The position numbers and the translations under genes were made by a program. Under the pieces are notes generated by a model. It did no database searches. It had not been told where the DNA came from and was given only the letters and a program-made list of their open reading frames with translations. A stretch of 6,356 nt of DNA, from contig JAWKPF010000067.1 of assembly GCA_041390825.1 (NCBI GenBank), positions 1 to 6,356 on the forward strand, read 5' to 3'. Positions 1-4,118 of this stretch are shown one piece after another (the first letter of the stretch is position 1; each line of letters begins with the position of its first letter). This DNA is from Thermomicrobiales bacterium. GTDB lineage: Bacteria > Chloroflexota > Chloroflexia > Thermomicrobiales > UBA6265.

Positions 1-325
1 GTTTGCGCCGTCCATTTGAAATGGCGGTGTTCGTCGCAATGCGATAGAGCCAGGACTTGAACGCCAAATCGGGCCGCGTGGACGGCAGCGCCTTATACGC
101 CTTTTCGAAGGTGTCCTGGGTCAGGTCCTCCGCCAAAGCGCGATCCGACACCATGCGGTGCAGATAGTTGAGTATCGGAGCGTGGTATTGCTCATAGAGC
201 CGCTCGAACGCGACCGGGTCGCCCGATCGCGCACGCGCAACCAGATCTCCGTCGTCGACCACCCAGCCGCTCTCCACTGCTTGCGCGGCTGTCCCGCGCG
301 TTGTCCACGTGATTGCCTGACTCAT
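1..325 (-). CDS. ECF-type RNA polymerase sigma factor, N-terminal part (cut by the left edge)
   Basis: Not in the usual complete-ORF form because the gene runs off the left edge; I translated it by hand. The reading frame opens at an ATG (325-323) and gives 108 codons. After a 27-residue N-terminal tail comes sigma-70 region 2. Residues 28-60 (LVARARSGDPVAFERLYEQY then HAPILNYLHRM) match region 2.1. Residues 64-80 (ALAEDLTQDTFEKAYKAL) match region 2.2, the core-polymerase-binding helix with its D-LTQ-TF signature. Residues 88-103 (LAFKSWLYRIATNTAI) match region 2.3/2.4, which melts and reads the -10 element. Region 4 should lie left of the window. An AGGAGGAG ribosome binding site sits at 338-345, about 12 bases from the ATG, slightly far. 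ECF factors usually redirect polymerase to a small stress or envelope regulon and are often followed by an anti-sigma gene; any such gene here is out of view. The class is secure; the ECF subgroup and the signal cannot be told. Confidence 0.92.
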   Translation of the reverse strand, partial: MSQAITWTTRGTAAQAVESGWVVDDGDLVARARSGDPVAFERLYEQYHAPILNYLHRMVSDRALAEDLTQDTFEKAYKALPSTRPDLAFKSWLYRIATNTAISNGRRK

Positions 326-478
326 TGCGGCCGGTGACTCCTCCTCGGCGTTTGAAACGCGCGATGAGGAAGGGTCGTTTCGCGGGCGTGGCATCTGCAA
401 CTGCAGGCTCGCCTCCGGCCAGATAGTGATCAGGATACCAGCTTCGCGCCCTACAACTGGTGTCAATGTGTCACGCGA

Positions 479-494
479 TGTTCCACGTGGAACC
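479..494. promoter_or_regulatory. parS: parS-like 16-mer, candidate ParB-binding centromere site
   Basis: The sequence TGTTCCACGTGGAACC has a perfect 14-bp palindromic core, GTTCCACGTGGAAC (480-493). The bacterial parS consensus bound by chromosomal ParB is TGTTTCACGTGAAACA. This site matches 13 of 16 positions, including the central CACGTG and both outer GTT/AAC triplets. The two core differences are symmetric (T to C, A to G), a variation known among natural parS sites. It lies between genes, where regulatory or centromere sites are tolerated. Chromosomal parS sites cluster near the replication origin, so a true site would hint that this window is origin-proximal. The alternative is an operator for another dimeric regulator with a CACGTG core. 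No parA, parB or dnaA gene is visible here to support it. Confidence 0.5.
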
Positions 495-514
495 ATACGT
501 ACGCGATTCGTTCC
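491..514 (-). promoter_or_regulatory. Candidate ECF-type promoter upstream of the sigma factor gene
   Basis: On the minus strand GGAAC (514-510) is followed by exactly 16 bases and then GTT (493-491). GGAAC at -35 with GTT or GTC near -10 is the common pattern of promoters used by many ECF sigma factors, which often transcribe their own gene. The same arrangement, with the extended -35 sequence GGAACGAA, appears upstream of the MFS gene at 3960-3983. Weak points are that the -10 part lies in the parS-like palindrome and that the 5' leader would be about 160 bases. The motif is also symmetric (GGAAC, 16 bases, GTTCC), so it reads as a match on both strands. Confidence 0.25.
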
Positions 515-521
515 CTTGCGA

Positions 522-543
522 ACAGTCCACCCGGGTGGACTGT
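522..543. repeat. 22-bp perfect palindrome
   Basis: The arm ACAGTCCACCC (522-532) is followed at once by its exact reverse complement (533-543), with no spacer. As RNA it would form a 9-bp stem closed by a CCGG tetraloop. Neither side carries a T run, so an intrinsic terminator for the SGNH gene is unlikely. An operator for a dimeric DNA-binding protein is the simpler reading. It lies 28 bases from the parS-like site and upstream of the sigma gene, so it could control that gene or belong to a shared protein-DNA complex. I recognise no regulator family from the sequence. Confidence 0.6.
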
Positions 544-628
544 GAGACAAGGCGAACCCCTCGATTTCAGGAGATTTGCGGCAAATTCTTGCGTACAGTA
601 ATAGTTGGCGACCAGCCGAGTTTGCTGG

Positions 629-1261
629 CTACCCGATGATTGCCTTGACCTTCGCTGCGACGGCCTGGCCCAGTGTCGTGTGATCTGGCGCATCGAAATG
701 GATGCCATCGATCGCACTGGAGCGGATCACGCTGCCGGCGTCCAGAAAGTCGACCCCGACAGCGTCCGCCCAGAATGCGTAGTGACCGGGAAAGTCCCTG
801 GACTTCTCGACCGAACCCGCAAACAGGGCATCGAGTGGATGGCCGGCCGCGACGGTGGCAGGCGGAGCCATCAGCAGGACCCTGGGATTTGCGCCGTCTG
901 GGCCGCAAAGAGATCTGCGAGAGATGTCGGCTAGCTTGGCGGCACTTTGGGCAATATCGGCGGCTGCGCGATTGTGACGCAGCTTGAGATCGTTGGTGCC
1001 AAGCATGATCACGATCAGATCGAAGGGCCGGTGCGATTCCAGCAGCGCCGGCAAGTGGGCGCGTCCGTTGCGGTCTTCTTCGATCGTGTCATCGATATTG
1101 GTCGTGCGGCCGTTGAGCCCTTCTTCGATGATCTTGTATCCCGGGCCGAGCTCTGCTTGCAGAACGCCAGTCCAGCGCACATCCGGCGCGAAACGCCCGC
1201 TCCCATCCGGCGCGGCTCCCCAGGTGTTGGAATCGCCAAAACAGACGACGACTTTGGTCAC
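629..1261 (-). CDS. SGNH/GDSL hydrolase, MsAcT-like arylesterase/acyltransferase
   Basis: A 210-residue cytoplasmic enzyme with no signal peptide, predicted to hydrolyse or transfer acyl groups of small esters. The SGNH blocks are all present: block I VCFGDSNTWG with nucleophile Ser11, block II EEGLNGRTTNIDD (Gly51 region, oxyanion hole), block III MLGTND with Asn90, and block V DGIHFD with Asp185 and His188 completing the triad. From memory, its order of motifs, FAPDVRWTGVL segment, length and Ser11 position closely match the M. smegmatis enzyme MsAcT (Ser11/Asp192/His195), an octamer noted for acyl transfer in water. Start is GTG (1261-1259), chosen because AGGAGGA (1266-1272) lies 4 bases upstream and the N-terminus aligns with the family. 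Stop is TAG. The natural substrate is unknown. It stands alone between gaps of about 240 and 300 bases, so it is probably monocistronic. Confidence 0.92.
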   Translation of the reverse strand: MTKVVVCFGDSNTWGAAPDGSGRFAPDVRWTGVLQAELGPGYKIIEEGLNGRTTNIDDTIEEDRNGRAHLPALLESHRPFDLIVIMLGTNDLKLRHNRAAADIAQSAAKLADISRRSLCGPDGANPRVLLMAPPATVAAGHPLDALFAGSVEKSRDFPGHYAFWADAVGVDFLDAGSVIRSSAIDGIHFDAPDHTTLGQAVAAKVKAIIG

Positions 1262-1498
1262 GGTGTCCTCCTGTGCGATACGTGCTGCCAGATTCTATTC
1301 CGGAATGTTCAGAGCGGGTCGCGTTGTTATTCGAACCCGGTCGTTGCGGCCCTCCGTGACCGCAAGTGAGCGAGGTTGGGCGTCACAGGCAGGCGCCGCT
1401 TCGGAGTACAGAGCGCCGAGCGCGACATGGATTGCCCTGGCTCGAAGGTGGTTGGGTGTCACATTCGAGGCAGCCGGTTCGTTCTGAATCCGTTGCTT
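1262..1498. other. Intergenic region upstream of the SGNH hydrolase
   Basis: No gene is credible in this 237-base gap. It holds the SGNH ribosome binding site (1266-1272), a 10-bp palindrome ATTCCGGAAT (1297-1306), a stem-loop with 6-bp arms TTGCGG/CCGCAA and a 10-base loop (1344-1365), an imperfect 13-base direct repeat (1374-1386 and 1450-1462), and arms CTCGAA/TTCGAG (1441-1446 and 1464-1469). None of the stems is followed by a T run, so I see no convincing terminator for the HAF-repeat gene. No good sigma-70 promoter was found for the SGNH gene either. Confidence 0.5.
1374..1462 (-). repeat. Pair of near-identical 13-base direct repeats
   Basis: Read on the minus strand, GTGACACCCAACC (1462-1450) and GTGACGCCCAACC (1386-1374) differ at one base and lie 76 bases apart start to start. 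They sit upstream of the SGNH hydrolase gene and could be binding sites for a regulator of it. Two copies in such a short gap are suggestive, but chance cannot be excluded. Confidence 0.3.
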
Positions 1499-2584
1499 CT
1501 AGTTGCCGAGCACCGAGAGAAGAACAGCACGCGATCCGCCTGCGGCATCGACGGCGGTGCAGAGAATCTGCCCGAGTTCATTGATTGCGACTGCGGCAAC
1601 AAGCGTGAGCCCGTCGATCGGTTGCGCGATCTGATTCAGATCGAGAACGGCATCGGGCGCCCAGACGACCGCCGTGGTGGCCGGACCGGCAGTCGCTGGA
1701 GTGGGGAGTCCAACGGTTCCGGCCACCAGTCCGAACGAACTGACATCTGCAGCGGTGCTCCAGGCCTGGTTTTCGAGGGAATGGAGCGGGGTCATGGCGC
1801 CGTCTATCCACGAGAAGGCGGCGATGCCACTGCCCATGAGTTCCGTCTGCTCGTCGCTGGTCGAGGAGTTTCCGACGATCATCCCTTGCTCGCTGATGGC
1901 GGTTGCCTCGCTGAGGGAGCCTCCGAGGGCCCCGAGCTCGACCGGATCCTCATCGAGGCTGAACAGGACTGCACGGCGCTGACTTCCATCGTCGCTTCCG
2001 ATCCAGCCAACGACCTGGCCAAGGCCATTGATGTCCAGTGCAGCCGAAGCTGCGCCTTCTGGCGTGCCCTTGAGCTCGACGACTTCCTGGTTGTCCCAGA
2101 TGACGGCTCTGCGGGCGGCATGCTTCTTGTCGGTGGCTGCTTCTCCGACCGCTTCTCCGCCGGCGCCAAGCGCGTAAACGCGGCCAACCAATCGATTTCC
2201 CGGAAGCTCGACCTGTCCGTCAGGCGTGAACAGCATGGGTACGTCCTCCGCCTGGGTCGAACCGTCGCTCGCACCGGTTACCCAACCGCCGACATTGTTG
2301 CTGTCATCGATGGCAGCAGGGTAGGCCGATTCGTCAGGCTCACCGAGCTGCGTGAACGCGCCGTTTTCCACCAGGAAGATGCCCGTACCACTGGCCGACG
2401 AGGCGGTGACGATTGCTACGCTGTTGTTGTTGAGCGCCACGGGAACCACCGATTCGAATCCATTGGGCAGCCCCAGATCGACCGCCGAATAGGCTGCCTG
2501 CGCGTGGACCGCGCGTTGCGGGAAGCCGGCGAGTGTGGCCAGAGCGGCCGCTCCGGACAGTCCGAGAAAATGTCGGCGTTGCAT
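1499..2584 (-). CDS. Tat-exported HAF-repeat protein, predicted seven-unit beta-propeller-like
   Basis: A 361-residue protein with a twin-arginine signal peptide: RRHFLGL at residues 3-9, a hydrophobic stretch GAAALATLAGF, and a likely signal peptidase I site after Ala28 (VHA|QA). The mature part is built from a loosely conserved unit of the HAF type, an A-I-N/D-x-x-G-x-V-V-G motif followed by strands. I count seven copies, starting near residues 50, 90, 138, 182, 227, 278 and 331, for example ALDINGLGQVVGWI and ATAISEQGMIVGNS. Spacing is 40-53 residues, which would suit a seven-bladed propeller; that fold is inferred. No catalytic motif is visible, so a binding or surface role outside the membrane is likely, and the ligand is unknown. 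The ATG start is supported by GGAG (2592-2595) 7 bases upstream and by the signal peptide. Stop is TAG. No neighbouring gene explains its job. Confidence 0.85.
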   Translation of the reverse strand: MQRRHFLGLSGAAALATLAGFPQRAVHAQAAYSAVDLGLPNGFESVVPVALNNNSVAIVTASSASGTGIFLVENGAFTQLGEPDESAYPAAIDDSNNVGGWVTGASDGSTQAEDVPMLFTPDGQVELPGNRLVGRVYALGAGGEAVGEAATDKKHAARRAVIWDNQEVVELKGTPEGAASAALDINGLGQVVGWIGSDDGSQRRAVLFSLDEDPVELGALGGSLSEATAISEQGMIVGNSSTSDEQTELMGSGIAAFSWIDGAMTPLHSLENQAWSTAADVSSFGLVAGTVGLPTPATAGPATTAVVWAPDAVLDLNQIAQPIDGLTLVAAVAINELGQILCTAVDAAGGSRAVLLSVLGN

Positions 2585-2596
2585 GCAGGTACTCCG

Positions 2597-2724
2597 TGAC
2601 GTGCGAAGTCGGATCGTGGCGGCCGTGCGCTCTCTGCATCATGAAAGCAGGAAACGCGATTGGCAGCAACGCGCCAGCAGTGCATTGCGACCCGCGCGCA
2701 TTGTGCGTTTTCTGACGTGCGTCA
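2597..2724. repeat. TGACG dyad with a second 9-base copy upstream of the HAF-repeat gene
   Basis: TGACG-TG-CGTCA (2713-2724) is a 12-base inverted repeat of 5-bp arms. Its first nine bases, TGACGTGCG, recur at 2597-2605, just upstream of the ribosome binding site of the HAF-repeat gene. Both lie in the gap that should contain that gene's promoter, so they could be operator sites. I see no clear -35/-10 pair: the best, TTGCTG with TTTCAT on the minus strand, is weak. Confidence 0.3.
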
Positions 2725-2762
2725 CTGGACGTAGCGCCGCAATCTCCTGGAGCAGCTGCGAA

Positions 2763-2847
2763 AACATGTGTCCCCGAACCGATGTCCTCGCGAGGTTGCA
2801 GCCCACCGTGGCTGCCCCAACCGGCACATATCGGAAGGGCACATGTT
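2763..2847 (-). terminator. 85-nt compound stem-loop, possible terminator of the BrkB gene
   Basis: The element begins 13 bases after the BrkB stop codon. Outer arms AACATGTG (2763-2770) and CACATGTT (2840-2847) pair over 8 bp. Inward follow CCC/GGG (2773-2775 with 2837-2839), CCG/CGG (2779-2781 with 2832-2834), ATGT/ACAT (2782-2785 with 2826-2829), CC/GG (2786-2787 with 2823-2824), GGTT/AACC (2794-2797 with 2819-2822) and an apical GCAGCC/GGCTGC stem (2798-2803 with 2810-2815) with a 6-base loop. That is 30 Watson-Crick pairs with small bulges and no wobble pairs. On the minus strand it ends in TTTT (2764-2761), as a terminator would, although half of that run lies in the stem. It is longer and more bulged than a normal terminator, so a REP-like palindromic repeat or a structured RNA is also possible. 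Confidence 0.5.
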
Positions 2848-2859
2848 CTCGGGCCAGCG

Positions 2860-3849
2860 CTAGATCGCATCCGAATACTGTTCCCGATATTCCTCGATGT
2901 AGCGCAGCTTCTCAGGATGCGCGGCCAGATCGGCCGCGCGCCGCTTGTCATAATGGTGGCCGATTGCGCCGTTGAGAATCGCTCCCATGATGAGCCCGAG
3001 CGCCGCGAAGTTGAGGAAGTAGAGCAAGATGATGGCGGTGCCCGCCGCGCCGTAGATGTTCTGATACGGAACCCGGGAGGCGATGACGCCAAAGAGCTGG
3101 ATCATGAGCACCCACGACATCGTGCCGAGCACTGCGCCGGGGATCGTCATGCGTGCTGTCAAGGCGACGTCCGGTCCGACAAAGTAGAGGATGAAAAGCA
3201 CACCGAATGTAATGGAGATCGAAAGGACCAACTGACTGAGTTCTCCGAAATCGGCGATCAGCCCGTCGTGGCCAGACCACTCCATCAACTGCTGGATGAC
3301 GCGTTCGTTGAAGAACGAAGCCGTGACTGTCAGCACCACCATGGCCGTGAAGAGAAGGGTCATTGCGAGCGCCATACCGCGTTTCTTCATGATGTTACGG
3401 GTATTCCGTATGCCATATGCGCGGTTCGTCGCCTCGATCAGGGCGCCAACTCCGGCCATGCCTCCCCAAAGCGCCAGCACAATCGCGAAGATGGCGGTAA
3501 ACGACGCCAGTTGTGTGCTCGCATCGGAGATCGCCTGATCGACTCCCGCAATGAGGATGATGTGCGCCTCTGGCGGGGTTTGCTCGTAGATGAAGGTGCG
3601 AATCTCTGAGGTGACGGGTATTCCCAGCCAGTGCTCCATGAGCGCGGCGGAAGCGACGAGCACAAAGAGCGTGGGTAATGCGGCAAAGAGCACGCTGAAG
3701 GCCACCTGCTTGGCCAGACCCATTGCGTCGATGCGCATGAATGAGTTCACCGATTCGCGCACCAACAGGACGGCAGCGCGCCGATCCGAACGGATCTGCT
3801 CCATCGCCCGTTGCGCTTTTCGGGTGGCAGTGGCGGTGACCGAGCTCAA
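2860..3849 (-). CDS. YihY/virulence factor BrkB family inner-membrane protein
   Basis: A 329-residue integral membrane protein of the YihY/BrkB family, whose biochemical role is unsettled; the old tRNA-processing label 'RNase BN' is known to be wrong. Six hydrophobic segments are visible at about residues 46-70, 113-137, 158-180, 204-224, 234-258 and 268-292. Family signatures include the first-helix region AKQVAFSVLFAALPTLFVL and the last-helix signature YGAAGTAIILLYFLNFAALG followed by GAILNG. About 40 hydrophilic residues precede the first segment and a charged tail of about 35 follows the last. The start is uncertain. TTG (3849-3847) has GAGGA (3862-3866) 12 bases upstream and is the only start codon near the beginning of the open frame. 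ATG at Met16 is the main alternative but lacks a good ribosome binding site. It diverges from the MFS gene across 237 bases. Confidence 0.9.
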   Translation of the reverse strand: MSSVTATATRKAQRAMEQIRSDRRAAVLLVRESVNSFMRIDAMGLAKQVAFSVLFAALPTLFVLVASAALMEHWLGIPVTSEIRTFIYEQTPPEAHIILIAGVDQAISDASTQLASFTAIFAIVLALWGGMAGVGALIEATNRAYGIRNTRNIMKKRGMALAMTLLFTAMVVLTVTASFFNERVIQQLMEWSGHDGLIADFGELSQLVLSISITFGVLFILYFVGPDVALTARMTIPGAVLGTMSWVLMIQLFGVIASRVPYQNIYGAAGTAIILLYFLNFAALGLIMGAILNGAIGHHYDKRRAADLAAHPEKLRYIEEYREQYSDAI

Positions 3850-3959
3850 AGGCGCCGTGTGTCCTCGTCGAAGTTCTTCGGGCCGGTGTGACTACGAATG
3901 CTACCCGACGTGTTCGCACCTGCTACGATTCGCGCGTGGTCGCACGGACCGCAACAAGA

Positions 3960-3983
3960 GGAACGAAATCTGTGGCATATGTC
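3960..3983 (+). promoter_or_regulatory. Candidate ECF-type promoter for the MFS/M20 operon
   Basis: GGAAC (3960-3964) is followed by 16 bases and GTC (3981-3983), the usual layout of ECF sigma promoters. It shares the 8-mer GGAACGAA and the same spacing with the element upstream of the sigma factor gene in this window. Transcription would begin near 3990, just before the inverted repeat at 3996, giving a leader of about 95 bases. I saw no convincing sigma-70 promoter in this gap, though an extended -10-like TGCTACGAT at 3921-3929 exists without a matching -35. Confidence 0.3.
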
Positions 3984-3995
3984 CAGATGAGCACG

Positions 3996-4038
3996 CTCCC
4001 GCTATTCGCCTTCGAAAGCGCGATTGGAATAGCGGGAG
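3996..4038 (+). repeat. Perfect 12-bp inverted repeat in the MFS leader
   Basis: CTCCCGCTATTC (3996-4007) and its exact reverse complement GAATAGCGGGAG (4027-4038) flank a 19-base spacer that itself contains TTCGAA. In RNA this is a strong 12-bp stem. In DNA the half-sites are 31 bases apart centre to centre, about three helical turns, which also suits a dimeric regulator. Its right arm contains most of the GGGAGGA ribosome binding site of the small ORF at 4050. No T run follows, so it is not a classic terminator. It matches no riboswitch family that I recognise. Confidence 0.65.
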
Positions 4039-4049
4039 GACACGCGCAC

Positions 4050-4118
4050 ATGCGTCGTCTCTCTCCGCCAGGGGAGCCGTCTTGTCATGTCTCAGAACCC
4101 GTCGTCTTCGTCCAGTAA
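4050..4118 (+). CDS. Possible 22-residue leader peptide overlapping the MFS start
   Basis: An ATG at 4050 lies 9 bases after GGGAGGA (4034-4040), a better-placed ribosome binding site than many in this window. The frame encodes 22 residues beginning MRRLSPPGEP and ends with TAA at 4116-4118. It overlaps the first 32 bases of the MFS gene in another frame. Its ribosome binding site lies partly in the right arm of the 12-bp inverted repeat, and a ribosome translating it would pass through the hairpin that covers the MFS ribosome binding site. This arrangement would fit leader-peptide control or translational coupling. The peptide has no recognised family, and the ORF may be fortuitous. Confidence 0.3.
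   Translation: MRRLSPPGEPSCHVSEPVVFVQ
4061..4076 (+). promoter_or_regulatory. Hairpin covering the MFS ribosome binding site
   Basis: CTCTCC (4061-4066) can pair with GGGGAG (4071-4076) over 6 bp, one of them a G-U pair, with loop GCCA. GGGGAG is the core of the ribosome binding site of the MFS gene, 10 bases before its ATG. The same CTCTCCGC strand could instead pair with GCGGGAG (4032-4038) from the right arm of the upstream inverted repeat, using one G-U pair and one bulge. The two folds exclude each other, as in translational switches. This is inferred from base pairing only. Confidence 0.35.

Larger units (their letters stand above)
326..628. other. Intergenic region between sigma factor and SGNH hydrolase genes
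   Basis: This 303-base gap holds no credible gene; the short reading frames that cross it have no recognisable family. It contains a parS-like palindrome (479-494), a 22-bp perfect palindrome (522-543), an ECF-promoter-like pair on the minus strand (491-514), a small 13-base dyad ATTTGC-G-GCAAAT (574-586), and a weak 5-bp hairpin CCAGC/GCTGG (612-628) directly after the SGNH stop codon. That hairpin has no T run, so it is a poor terminator. A TTGACA at 466-461 on the minus strand lacks a -10 hexamer at normal spacing. The sigma gene promoter should lie in this region. Confidence 0.7.

Noticed and set aside
304..319. Second CACGTG as another parS
   Set aside because: It lies in the sigma gene and its flanks do not match the parS arms.
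438..466. TTGACA on the minus strand as a -35 for the sigma gene
   Set aside because: No -10-like hexamer lies at 16-18 bases; the nearest, TATCCT, is 23 bases away.
1328..1345. GGTTCGAAT resembling a tRNA T-loop on the minus strand
   Set aside because: The flanking bases cannot form a T stem (no CC after the loop) and no acceptor, D or anticodon arm is present.
1376..2599. 407-codon open frame on the plus strand
   Set aside because: It lies antisense to the HAF-repeat gene, which has a signal peptide, repeats and a ribosome binding site. The plus-strand translation is rich in Arg, Gly and Asp, shows no family motif, and is an expected by-product of high-GC codon use.
2639..2842. 67-codon minus-strand ORF between the BrkB and HAF-repeat genes
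   Set aside because: It has a GTG start without a ribosome binding site, lies largely in the compound stem-loop, and has no recognisable motif.
2782..3609. 275-codon open frame on the plus strand
   Set aside because: Antisense to the BrkB-family gene. Its product is rich in His, Arg, Asp and Glu with no domain, the mirror of a hydrophobic membrane protein.
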